Assembly: GCA_003851245.1 (NCBI GenBank)
Contig: BHEP01000003.1
Coordinates: 1 to 64,000, forward strand
Direction: 5' to 3'
DNA from: Bacteroidales bacterium
Lineage (GTDB): Bacteria; Bacteroidota; Bacteroidia; Bacteroidales; Azobacteroidaceae
DNA: 64,000 nt
This document shows positions 1 through 9,162 of this stretch, piece after piece (position 1 is the stretch's first letter; each line of letters starts with the position of its first letter). The notes beneath the pieces are model-generated. The model had not been told where the DNA came from and ran no database searches. It saw only the letters and a list, made by a program, of their open reading frames with translations. The position numbers were made by a program, and so were the translations under genes.

Positions 1-3
1 ACA

Positions 4-11
4 TATATTTG
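4..11 (+). promoter_or_regulatory. -7 promoter box before the mannan locus
   Basis: TATATTTG matches the Bacteroidota -7 consensus TAnnTTTG and lies about 40 nt before the first start codon of the mannan locus. The matching -33 TTTG element would fall outside the window, so this is a half-supported promoter. Confidence 0.5.
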
Positions 12-51
12 CACAATTATCATATGTTCATACATTAAATGAAAAACGAAT

Positions 52-900
52 ATGAAAAAGTCTAATTATGACAAATTTCATGCGACGAAGGTAGAAGGAA
101 ATATCCTAAAAGGATGGGCTGAAATTGTAAGTAAATTTAGTACAATACTAAAAAGCACATCTATCCTAGCAGTGGATATGTATGTTGGCGTTCATGAAGT
201 GGAGGTCTTATCGGCACTAAATGGGTTGAATGAAGACGTATTTATTAAAACAAGAGATTTATTTAAATCAGAATCAGAAATAGTGAATATGACTAACAGA
301 TTCGTCACTGACTATTCGCTGTTTGTATACATAACTCACCTGACTATGGCTGATTACTTTGATGATGAAAGACTAGCCATAGCTAAAAAAGAGATTGAGA
401 ATACAAAAGGTAAAGTAATCATTATGGGTAGCGGAGCATCAATTGTCGCTCCCCAAAACACCTACCTTGTTTTTGCTGATATGGCTAGATGGGAAATACA
501 ATTTAATGTTGAAAAATATTCAAATAAACTGAAAGCAAAGAAGCATGACCACTTTTTAATACCAGGTGGAACCGTTCATTGCTCGGGCCCATAAGGATTG
601 GTATTAGAAATAAGTTCGACTCCTAATAATTTTACATTCAAAATATGGGATTGGGGCAGACTAGGACTTGACGGCAAACCTCGCCCAATAAATGTGGAAG
701 GAGGATTGAAAGTTATAGAATGGGAAAGAGGTACAAAATACACCATGAGCAAAATGCAAACAAGGCTAAGTACTTATTCGGGACTATCATTTGATAGGCT
801 GCAAATGAAGATATATGACTTGAACAATTATATTGATAAGCAAATTATGCTTATGCTCTATCGTAATTGGATAAGTTTGACTAATAAAAACACAAATTAA
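52..900 (+). pseudogene. manA: Decayed class I mannose-6-phosphate isomerase
   Basis: This is the wreck of a Bacteroidota-type mannose-6-phosphate isomerase, which would interconvert mannose-6-P and fructose-6-P. The first ~150 codons (52 to about 500) resemble the N-terminal extension of the long Bacteroidota form. Translation then jumps within one reading frame to the isomerase C-terminal core, with KKHDHFLIPGGTVHCSG directly after the upstream part, so about 200 or more core codons appear deleted. A TAA at 592-594 interrupts the same frame. After it the frame continues with LVLEISSTPNNFTFKIWDWGR, where WDWGR is the usual isomerase signature. The last ~45 codons no longer resemble the family and the product ends early at 900. 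The deletion size is judged from memory of family members, not from an alignment. It sits 7 bp before susC in a mannan locus, where this enzyme makes biochemical sense. Two short functional proteins are possible but unlikely. Confidence 0.82.
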
Positions 901-907
901 ACTAAAT

Positions 908-3900
908 ATGAAAAAAACAATTAAACCAACAGCAAAAAAGAGTTATCCTTCGCTCATAATGAATATGAAAAATAGAGCATGGAAAACTATGTTATTACTG
1001 TGCATATTCTTAGGGAGTACGCATTTTGCAGTAGCGCAAACAAACAATATTGAGATCAGAGGAGTAATAATAGATTACAATGACAAAGAGCCAATTATAG
1101 GTGCAACTATTATTGAATCTGGATCTAAATTGAACGGAGTCATTAGTGATATAGACGGTAGGTTTTCACTAATGATTGATGCTAGCTCATCTATCGAAGT
1201 TACTTCGGTAGGTTATACTAAACAAACAATAGCGATAAAAGGAAAGACAAATATTCGTATCGAGTTGCAAAATTCAGATTATGAATTAACAGATGTCGTT
1301 GTAGTTGGGTATGGCGTTCAGAAGAAAGTAAATCTTATTGGAGCCGTATCTTCTATATCTATGAAAGACTTGGAAGACAAGCCAGTTGCTAGTGTTGTAG
1401 AAGCCTTGCAAGGTACAACTGCTGGCTTGACTATTCAGCAATTCAACTCACAACCAGGAAGCAAACTAGCAATCCAAATCCGCGGAACAAATACCCTAAA
1501 CAACAATGACCCAATGGTACTCATTGATGGTATCTTGGGTGAAATCCAAAATGTGAATCCTTCCGACATAGAAAGTATATCTGTTCTAAAAGATGCATCA
1601 TCTACAGCAATCTATGGATCACGTGCTTCTAATGGGGTTATTTTAATTACCACAAAAAGAGGGCGAATTGGAAAAACAGAAGTTACATATGATTTCAACT
1701 ATGGTATACAGGAATCCACTGCTTTCCCTAAGGTCGTGAAAAGTTGGGAATTTGCTGAATTAAGAAATGAAGCACTGAGAAACTCAGGAAAGTCAATACA
1801 ATTTACACCTTCACAAATCAGCGATTATAGAGAAAATGGTCCTAACTCAAATTGGATGAGAGATATTTTTAAAACAACTACTCCTATGCAAAGCCATAAT
1901 CTATCGGTGAGCGGAGGAAGTGAAAACACTACCTATCTAGCATCCTTAGGTTATTTAGATCAAACAAGTATGCTTGAAGGCCCTGATTATGGACTTCAAC
2001 GATACAATGCTCGTTTGGCTATCAATACTAAAGTAAGTGAGAGATTTAGGCTTGGTGCTACTGTTTCTTATGCACGCAACGAAATAAAAGATCATGCTTA
2101 TTGGACAGAATGGCTAATAGAGCAATCGTCACGTATGCCTCCTATCTATGCTATAAAAAATAACGATGGTGAATATAACTATCCAGGAGGTAGCAATACG
2201 AATGCACTAGCCCGATTGGAACAAGGCGGCTATCGTGCAAGCCAAAATGATGATTTGAATGGAGTATTGAATGCTGAATATAAAATTATAGAGGGGCTGA
2301 GCCTAAAGGGTATGATTGCAGGGCAACTTGTGAACAATAGACTACACGAAAATAGAAAGGCAATAGCAGGAACAGGTGATCAAGAAAATAGAATGACTGA
2401 AGAAGCAGGGCGCAGCCAAAATTTGTCTACAAACTTCATACTCGCTTATAATAAGACATTGAAAGAAAAGCATAGCATTGGTGGACTATTAGGATATTCG
2501 TATGAAGGTGGATGGACCAACTCTTTCTCAACATATAGACTCACAGATAGTTCTGATTTTGACGCTATGGCTGGATCTCAAGATGAAAAAGCAGGGAATA
2601 GTTCCTCTACAAATGATTGGTCCATCTATTCTGGATTCATGAGACTCAACTATAATTATGATGAAAGGTATCTCTTTGAATTTAATATTAGGGATGACAT
2701 TTCTTCTAAATTCAGAAAGGGGAAACGCTCGGGATGGTTTCCATCACTATCTGCTGGTTGGAGAATTTCGGAAGAAAGTTTTTATTCTGAAACTTTTAAA
2801 AATATCATGACATCGGTAAAATTAAGAGGCTCATGGGGAATAGTAGGAAACAACAGAGTAGCCGATTACTTGTATCAGGCAACAGTATCAATAGCTGATG
2901 GCTATAATTTTGGCGACAAAGTTGTAAGCTCGGCAAATTATGGTAGTGCCAATAGTAATCTTACATGGGAAAAAACAGAGATGCTCAATATTGGAGTAGA
3001 TCTTACATTTCTTAATAACGCTCTTACATTTACAGGTGAATTATATAATAATACTACCAGAGACATTCTTGTTGCAATTCCTGTACCAGGCACATATGGA
3101 GGAGGTTCTCCCACACAAAATGCAGGCAAAGTGCGCAACAGAGGTTGGGAAATATCGGCTTCGTATACTCTAAAAACAGGCGGTTTCAAGCATACATTAT
3201 CAGGTAATTTGTCAGACAGCCAAAATAAAGTAATAGATACAAAGGGGACAGAGTGGGTCAATGGTACCGACATAGTTACAATTGTAAGAGAAGGATACCC
3301 TATGAATTCATATTATGCTTATCGTTCGGATGGTTTTTTTCAGAATGAGCAAGAAGTTAAATATGGGCCACAGCTTGCTGGTATAACACCCAAACCTGGA
3401 GATATAAGATATATAAGCAAGAATGGCGACCCAATTGTAAATGATGAGGATGACCGTTTTATATTAACAAATCCAAATCCGAGATTGCTATACGGAATGA
3501 ATTATAACTTGCAATGGAGCGATTTTGATTTTGGTATGTTTTGGCAAGGTGTTGGTCAAAGGTCAGTTTGGATTCGTGGTGAAGCTGTAGAAGCATTTCA
3601 CAACAACAATGAAGGACCTGTGTTTGATTTTCATATGGACAGATGGACATCCGAGAATGCAGATGCAAAATACCCTCGGCTGACTGTTGGTACAGAGTCG
3701 CAAAACAATGCTGTTAATTCAGACTTTTGGATCCAAGATGCATCTTATCTACGTCTTAAAAATGTACAGATTGGATACACATTGCCAATAACATTAAGCA
3801 AAAGATTGTCAATACAAAAACTTAGAGTATACACCAGTATACAAAATGCACTCACGATCGACAACATGAAAGGCGGCTATGATCCCGAAACTGCAGGAGG

Positions 3901-3955
3901 CAGAACATATCCAGTTGCAAGAGTATATTCAGTGGGTTTAAACTTAAGATTCTAA
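908..3955 (+). CDS. susC: SusC-family TonB-dependent outer-membrane transporter
   Basis: Imports oligosaccharides, here most likely alpha-manno-oligosaccharides, across the outer membrane with energy from TonB. The 1015-residue protein has a signal peptide ending near FAVAQ (about residue 44), a carboxypeptidase-regulatory-like domain (about 48-125), the SusC-type segment DVVVVGYG (about 129-136), a plug domain (about 140-255, with IQIRGTNTLNNNDPMVLIDG and YGSRASNGVILITT), and a long beta-barrel ending in NLRF. Alternative ATG starts at 959 or 965 would give a shorter and more typical signal peptide, so the exact start is open. It is followed 6 bp later by susD, as is standard for this pair. 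The substrate is inferred from the GH76 and GH92 genes downstream. Confidence 0.95.
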   Translation: MKKTIKPTAKKSYPSLIMNMKNRAWKTMLLLCIFLGSTHFAVAQTNNIEIRGVIIDYNDKEPIIGATIIESGSKLNGVISDIDGRFSLMIDASSSIEVTSVGYTKQTIAIKGKTNIRIELQNSDYELTDVVVVGYGVQKKVNLIGAVSSISMKDLEDKPVASVVEALQGTTAGLTIQQFNSQPGSKLAIQIRGTNTLNNNDPMVLIDGILGEIQNVNPSDIESISVLKDASSTAIYGSRASNGVILITTKRGRIGKTEVTYDFNYGIQESTAFPKVVKSWEFAELRNEALRNSGKSIQFTPSQISDYRENGPNSNWMRDIFKTTTPMQSHNLSVSGGSENTTYLASLGYLDQTSMLEGPDYGLQRYNARLAINTKVSERFRLGATVSYARNEIKDHAYWTEWLIEQSSRMPPIYAIKNNDGEYNYPGGSNTNALARLEQGGYRASQNDDLNGVLNAEYKIIEGLSLKGMIAGQLVNNRLHENRKAIAGTGDQENRMTEEAGRSQNLSTNFILAYNKTLKEKHSIGGLLGYSYEGGWTNSFSTYRLTDSSDFDAMAGSQDEKAGNSSSTNDWSIYSGFMRLNYNYDERYLFEFNIRDDISSKFRKGKRSGWFPSLSAGWRISEESFYSETFKNIMTSVKLRGSWGIVGNNRVADYLYQATVSIADGYNFGDKVVSSANYGSANSNLTWEKTEMLNIGVDLTFLNNALTFTGELYNNTTRDILVAIPVPGTYGGGSPTQNAGKVRNRGWEISASYTLKTGGFKHTLSGNLSDSQNKVIDTKGTEWVNGTDIVTIVREGYPMNSYYAYRSDGFFQNEQEVKYGPQLAGITPKPGDIRYISKNGDPIVNDEDDRFILTNPNPRLLYGMNYNLQWSDFDFGMFWQGVGQRSVWIRGEAVEAFHNNNEGPVFDFHMDRWTSENADAKYPRLTVGTESQNNAVNSDFWIQDASYLRLKNVQIGYTLPITLSKRLSIQKLRVYTSIQNALTIDNMKGGYDPETAGGRTYPVARVYSVGLNLRF

Positions 3956-3961
3956 AAAAAT

Positions 3962-5566
3962 ATGATTATGAAAACAATTATAAAAATAATACTATTTACA
4001 GTGGTAATAGTCCTCTATAGTGCTACATCGTGTGTGAATTTAGATACAACGCCCAAAGATAAAGTGACGGATATAGAATTTTGGAAAAATAAAAATGCTG
4101 TGTTCAATATGATAAACTCATGTTATAGCTTAATTTCTAGTGCCAGTGAGATAGAATATGCTGACGCCATGTCGGACAATGCTTATGTAAAAGTAAGCAA
4201 TGATTTTAACCAAGCCCTAGCAAATGGCACTGCATCTACCGCAGATAAGTATGCCCATAAGATATGGAATAGTAGATATACTGGTATCAGGTATTCCAAT
4301 CTAGTGTTAGATAACATCCATTTGGCAACATACCTAAATGAAGAAATGGCGAGGAGATACACTGCCGAAGCTAAAACAATGAGAGCTTATCAATATTTTG
4401 AACTAGTTAGTAAATTTGGCGATGTTCCATTTTTCAAACATGCGGTTTCAATAGAAGAGTCACAAAAGGTAAAGCGAACAAATAGGAATACAATTATCAG
4501 TGAAATTCTGCAAGACTTACAAGATATTATTGACAACAAAAGCTTGCCAGAATCATATAGTGCAAATGACATAGGGCGTATTACACATTGGACAGCAATG
4601 GCTCTAAAAGCTCGAATTGATTTATTTGAAGGACACTACAGAGAAGTTAAAGACCTAACATCATCTATTATGAGCAAAAGCAAACATCGTTTGTTCCCTA
4701 GCTATAGTGGTCTGTTTACGATAGCAAATGAGAATAATGAAGAAGTTTTGTGGGATATTCAATACAAGCCAAACAGTCGCGAACATAGTATTCAATCTCA
4801 ATTTTTGCCACCTTCACGACTTGGTTATGCTCAACTTGTGCCATTACAATCACTAGTCTCAAATTATATTACACTTGATGGCTATGCCATAGAAGATGCA
4901 CCTGCAGGAAGCTATGATCCCAACAATATGTTTGACAATCGTGACCCACGTTTAGCGGCAACAATAGCATATACAGGAAATTCATATAAATTGAAAGATG
5001 GAACAGACCATGTAATCAACATAGATAAAGGAGCCAATCCAGATGGCTTTGGCTTTGCATCATCTTGTTCTCCATCAGGATATTATATCAAAAAATATTG
5101 GGACAATACATATAGTACAAATTTAAGATCTGGCTTGAACTATATTATTATCAGATATGCAGATGTATTGTTGATGCATGCTGAGGCACTTGTAGAACTC
5201 AATGAAATGAATGATGAAGGATGGAACACAACAATCAAACCGATTCGCCAGCGTGCTGGTTTTACTGAATCCTCAGCAATCGAATATCCAGGCAATACAA
5301 ATATCAAAGAGATTGTACGCAAAGAAAGACGATCGGAATTAGCGATGGAAGGATTGAGAACAAAAGATATTATCCGCTGGAGAATAGCCGAAAATGTACT
5401 CAATGGATGGGCTCTTGGTTTTTATACTGGAGATATTATTGGCACTCAAAATGGATTTGTGGAAGTTGAAAAACGCAAGTTTGATAAAAACAAAAACTAC
5501 CTATGGCCTATACCTCAATCAGAAAGAGATTTGAACTCTAATTTGAGTCAAAATCCTAATTGGTAA
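3962..5566 (+). CDS. susD: SusD-family glycan-binding lipoprotein
   Basis: Surface lipoprotein that caps the SusC barrel and hands it glycans. The 534-residue product has a lipoprotein signal with lipobox SATSC (Cys24). Typical SusD signatures follow: RAYQYFELVSKFGDVPFF near residues 144-161, RYADVLLMHAEAL near 398-410, and the C-terminal YLWPIPQSERDLN...NPNW. An alternative ATG lies two codons in, at 3968. It is coupled to susC upstream and to the susE-like gene downstream. Mannan specificity is inferred from the neighbours. Confidence 0.95.
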   Translation: MIMKTIIKIILFTVVIVLYSATSCVNLDTTPKDKVTDIEFWKNKNAVFNMINSCYSLISSASEIEYADAMSDNAYVKVSNDFNQALANGTASTADKYAHKIWNSRYTGIRYSNLVLDNIHLATYLNEEMARRYTAEAKTMRAYQYFELVSKFGDVPFFKHAVSIEESQKVKRTNRNTIISEILQDLQDIIDNKSLPESYSANDIGRITHWTAMALKARIDLFEGHYREVKDLTSSIMSKSKHRLFPSYSGLFTIANENNEEVLWDIQYKPNSREHSIQSQFLPPSRLGYAQLVPLQSLVSNYITLDGYAIEDAPAGSYDPNNMFDNRDPRLAATIAYTGNSYKLKDGTDHVINIDKGANPDGFGFASSCSPSGYYIKKYWDNTYSTNLRSGLNYIIIRYADVLLMHAEALVELNEMNDEGWNTTIKPIRQRAGFTESSAIEYPGNTNIKEIVRKERRSELAMEGLRTKDIIRWRIAENVLNGWALGFYTGDIIGTQNGFVEVEKRKFDKNKNYLWPIPQSERDLNSNLSQNPNW

Positions 5567-5595
5567 TGTTCGAAACAAAAATAAATAAATTTATT

Positions 5596-6741
5596 ATGAA
5601 GAATGTATGTATAATAATAACATCACTGATATTCTTTTTCAGTTGCAATGTCGATTATAAGCTATCTACCGAGTTTAGAACTCCGACTAAATTGGTTTCG
5701 CCAGAATTTATAAAACTAGATGTAAAGTCTCAAGAGTTAATAGTGTTTTCGTGGAGTGGTGGAGGAGCTAGCGATGGATCTTATGTAAGCTACGAAGTGT
5801 TATTTGACAAAAAAGGAGGAGACTTTTCCTCTCCTTTGGCCAAATTGCAAAGTACTTATGGGACAGATGAGAATATTAAAATAGAACATAAGATATTGAA
5901 CCGTATTGCAGGCAAAGCAGGAATATTGGCAGAGGAGGCAGGCGAAATAGTCTGGACGGTAACAGCTTCAAAAGGAGGAATCATAAGCCCTTCTGATATT
6001 ACCAAAACGATAGAAATAGAGAGACCTACAGGAATAGATCCTCCTGAGAATCTCTATTTATTGGGAAATGCCACAGAAAATGGAGGTAGCGAAGGCTTGC
6101 AATTCAGACTAGCAGAAGAAGGACTATTTATTATCTACACAAAAATAAATAATGCTGGCAACCTAAGGTTAAAAAGCGAAAAGGATGGTAACAATGAAGA
6201 TGGCATAAACTATTATGTATCAGGAGACCTACTGAAAGAAGGGAATGGTGATTTTGCAATAGAGCCTAGTGATGATAAGATATACAGAATAACTGTAGAC
6301 TTCAATACATTGAGTATGACTGCAGAGAAAATCGGAGAAGTTAGAGCTATTTGGGGTGCTACATTTGGCGCAATAGGCATTTTAGAATATACTGAAAATG
6401 GAATATTCAAAGCTGACAATTGTCTCATAGAATTTATAAGCCCTGATAGACTACATACCAATCCACCATCGTGGCTCGGATGGGTCGAAAATCGTTACTA
6501 CTTTATTGCCAATGTTGATGGAACAGATATCTGCTGGGGTAGAATTAACGGTATAAGTTCTGAGAGTCCTATTGGAAATGAATCGCTTTCATTCTATCAA
6601 TTAGGTGAATTTGTATGGGATCAATGGGAACATTTGTGGAAAATGTCAGGATCATTAGACGAAACAAGAGCAACCATTATCATCAACACAAACAAAAACA
6701 ATCTTAAAGTGCATGAGTTTACGAATGTAGTACCAATGTAA
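5596..6741 (+). CDS. SusE/SusF-like surface glycan-binding lipoprotein
   Basis: Third cell-surface component of the locus, expected to hold glycan near SusCD. Reading from the ATG at 5596 gives a compact lipoprotein signal with lipobox FFFSC; an upstream TTG at 5560 overlaps susD and would put extra residues before the signal, so 5596 is preferred. An N-terminal Ig-like SusE domain (TEFRTPTKLVSPEFIKLD, then FSWSGGGASDGSYVSYEVLFD) is followed by tandem beta-sandwich segments of SusF type (LYLLGNATENGG, then IWGATFGAIGILEYT). Sequence in this class diverges quickly, so the ligand cannot be read from it. Confidence 0.82.
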   Translation: MKNVCIIITSLIFFFSCNVDYKLSTEFRTPTKLVSPEFIKLDVKSQELIVFSWSGGGASDGSYVSYEVLFDKKGGDFSSPLAKLQSTYGTDENIKIEHKILNRIAGKAGILAEEAGEIVWTVTASKGGIISPSDITKTIEIERPTGIDPPENLYLLGNATENGGSEGLQFRLAEEGLFIIYTKINNAGNLRLKSEKDGNNEDGINYYVSGDLLKEGNGDFAIEPSDDKIYRITVDFNTLSMTAEKIGEVRAIWGATFGAIGILEYTENGIFKADNCLIEFISPDRLHTNPPSWLGWVENRYYFIANVDGTDICWGRINGISSESPIGNESLSFYQLGEFVWDQWEHLWKMSGSLDETRATIIINTNKNNLKVHEFTNVVPM

Positions 6742-6752
6742 AAACAAATATT

Positions 6753-7967
6753 ATGAAGAAAATAATTTATTCAATCATACCATTCTTATTCCTATTTGTG
6801 TCTTGCGATGATGGCTCCGAGTCATTTATACGTGTTCCTATAACTGACGACGAAGAAGAACCAGAAGTAGTAGATCACAAAGAAAGAGGCTACGAAATGT
6901 ATGACTTGGTCAAGACCAACTTTCAGACCAAAGATGGTTCTAATCTATTTAAAGAAAACTCTCCAGCACAAGCTGGAGATCAACCCTACTCTTACCTTTG
7001 GCCATATGATGCCGCGGTAAGTGGAGCCGCTGTACTCACAGAATTGGGTTGTGATGTAGACTATAAAGCAATGGTAAACAACTTCGAAAAATATTTTAGA
7101 CTAGGAGCCGAAGGCAATTCTATTGGAGGCTATGGTTCATCAACCAATGGCACAATAGGTGGCGGCACTAGGTTCTATGATGACAACTCTATTGTGGGAA
7201 TCAACCTGATAGATGCTTATCGTATAACAGGCGATGAGGTATATTTAGAAAGAGCTCAACGCATTGTTGGATTTCTCAAAAGTGGGATGGATAATGTGCT
7301 TGGTGGTGCTTTGTGGTGGAATGAGAGTGAGAAAAACATAGCTGGAAATCCAAATTCAAACAAACCTACTTGTTCGAATGGATACGCAACGCAGTTTTTG
7401 CTTAGATACTATGAAATAGCAAAAGACCCAGCAGAGAAAAAAGAAGTCTTAGATATGGCTAAAGATGTATATACATGGCTACGCGAAAATTTATACGACT
7501 CCTATACTAAGTGCTACTGGAACGATAAGAATATACTGGGAGAAATTAATAAAACAACTTGGACGTACAACACTGGAGTAATGATTCAAAACGGGGTGGT
7601 TCTGTATAGAATAACTGGAGAAAGTAAATATCTAGAAGAGGCCAAAATATCGGCAGATGGATCGTACGATTATTTTGTAAAAGTAAGGAATGGAGTTCTT
7701 TCTTATCCTGAGCATGACCCGTGGTTTAGTACCAAGCTATTAGGTGCTTATATAGATTTAAATCCATATCATGAATCTACCGACAAATACATCAATACCT
7801 TCAACGATTTTGCAAACTACGGATACGGCAATGCACGCACCAGTACTAATTTATTTTATGAAGACTGGACAGGAATCAATGAAGGAAGATATTATTCGCT
7901 GTTGATGCAATCATGCGTAGTAGAAACATACGGTTTGCTGGCACTATATTATTCAAATAAAGAATAG
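6753..7967 (+). CDS. GH76 endo-alpha-1,6-mannanase, lipoprotein 1
   Basis: Predicted to cleave the alpha-1,6-mannan backbone of yeast-type mannan. The 404-residue protein has a lipoprotein signal with Cys18 (LFVSC) followed by acidic residues DD, which fits the Bacteroidota surface-export pattern. An acidic linker (about 31-41) leads to an (alpha/alpha)6-type domain. The GH76 catalytic Asp pair is visible in RFYDDNSIVG (Asp143-Asp144). Other family-like segments are YLWPYDAAVSGA and TWTYNTGVMIQNGV. It lies 11 bp after the susE-like gene and 4 bp before a second GH76 gene. Confidence 0.9.
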   Translation: MKKIIYSIIPFLFLFVSCDDGSESFIRVPITDDEEEPEVVDHKERGYEMYDLVKTNFQTKDGSNLFKENSPAQAGDQPYSYLWPYDAAVSGAAVLTELGCDVDYKAMVNNFEKYFRLGAEGNSIGGYGSSTNGTIGGGTRFYDDNSIVGINLIDAYRITGDEVYLERAQRIVGFLKSGMDNVLGGALWWNESEKNIAGNPNSNKPTCSNGYATQFLLRYYEIAKDPAEKKEVLDMAKDVYTWLRENLYDSYTKCYWNDKNILGEINKTTWTYNTGVMIQNGVVLYRITGESKYLEEAKISADGSYDYFVKVRNGVLSYPEHDPWFSTKLLGAYIDLNPYHESTDKYINTFNDFANYGYGNARTSTNLFYEDWTGINEGRYYSLLMQSCVVETYGLLALYYSNKE

Positions 7968-7971
7968 AACT

Positions 7972-9162
7972 ATGAAAAATATAGCACTTATATTATTTAC
8001 CTCAATCTTCTTTATCGCTTGCAACAATAAAAGTGACAGGTCGGCAAGCCCTTATCTTGACAAAGCTGAGGAAATGTATAAACTAGTGTGGGAGAAGTAT
8101 CGTGTAAAAGAGTATGGATTGTTTTCGGAATATTATCCTAACAGCTACAAACCAAACTTGACATATATGCAAGGCGAAGATGTGAAACAAGCCAAAGAAG
8201 TATCCTATCTTTGGCCCATGAGTGGTGTGTTTTCGTCTACCACCATCTTGATGGAGTTTGATGATGAAAAATACAATCCGTATTTGGATTCTATTATTGT
8301 AGCAGTAGAGCAATATTATGACACTCTGCGTTCGCCTGCTGGTTATCAGGCTTATCCATCTAAATTCGAAAAAGTAGACAGATACTACGATGACAATGCT
8401 TTGGTGGGCATAGATTATATTGATTCCTACATGCTGACAAAGAAACCCCACTATCTGGACAAAGCCAAAGAAGTGATGACTTTCATTGAAAGTGGATGGA
8501 GCGAAGATTTTGGCGGTGGAGTGCCGTGGCTAGAAGGTGTAAGAGATCAAAAGCCTGCTTGCTCCAATGGCAAAGCTACGGTGCTTGCTATCAAATTGTA
8601 TCAGGCGTGTAGCGATACTCACTATCTAGATTATGGTATCAAATCGTATAATTGGATGATGGATGTATTGAGAGACGACTCGTTAAATATAGTATGGAAC
8701 TCGCTTATCACAACTAAGAATATGCCTCAAGGAGAAGTAGAAAAACATGCATATACCTACAACACAGGAACCATGATTCAGTCCGCAGTACGTTTATACA
8801 AGATAACGAACGAGCAAAAATATTTGGTTGATGCAAAAACATTAGCCGCTGGCAGTGCCAAGTATTATTTTGACAATACAGACATGGGCATACCTTATGT
8901 AAAAGATATGCCATGGTTTGTAGTTGTTCTCTTCAGAGCTTACCAAGAACTTTATGCAATTGACAACAATCAGGAATATGTAAATCTAGTAATAGAATTG
9001 GCAGATAGAGCCTGGGAAAAAGCAAGAGATCCAGAAGGGTTTATATTTAGCGATTGGACAGCCAGAGAAGACCAATCTAAACAGCCAAAATGGCTATTGG
9101 ATGAGTCGTGTATGTCAGAGTTATATGCTAGAATTGCGCAAGTAAAAAATGAAAAACGATAA
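7972..9162 (+). CDS. GH76 endo-alpha-1,6-mannanase, lipoprotein 2
   Basis: Second GH76 enzyme of 396 residues, with lipobox FIAC (Cys17). The Asp pair is Asp140-Asp141 in RYYDDNALVG, and YTYNTGTMIQSAVRLY matches the equivalent segment of the first copy. After the Cys the sequence is NNKSDRS, without the acidic run of copy 1, so this copy may sit on the periplasmic face; that location is inferred. Loci for alpha-mannan often pair a surface and a periplasmic GH76. It overlaps the start of the GH92 gene by 14 bp. Confidence 0.9.
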   Translation: MKNIALILFTSIFFIACNNKSDRSASPYLDKAEEMYKLVWEKYRVKEYGLFSEYYPNSYKPNLTYMQGEDVKQAKEVSYLWPMSGVFSSTTILMEFDDEKYNPYLDSIIVAVEQYYDTLRSPAGYQAYPSKFEKVDRYYDDNALVGIDYIDSYMLTKKPHYLDKAKEVMTFIESGWSEDFGGGVPWLEGVRDQKPACSNGKATVLAIKLYQACSDTHYLDYGIKSYNWMMDVLRDDSLNIVWNSLITTKNMPQGEVEKHAYTYNTGTMIQSAVRLYKITNEQKYLVDAKTLAAGSAKYYFDNTDMGIPYVKDMPWFVVVLFRAYQELYAIDNNQEYVNLVIELADRAWEKARDPEGFIFSDWTAREDQSKQPKWLLDESCMSELYARIAQVKNEKR

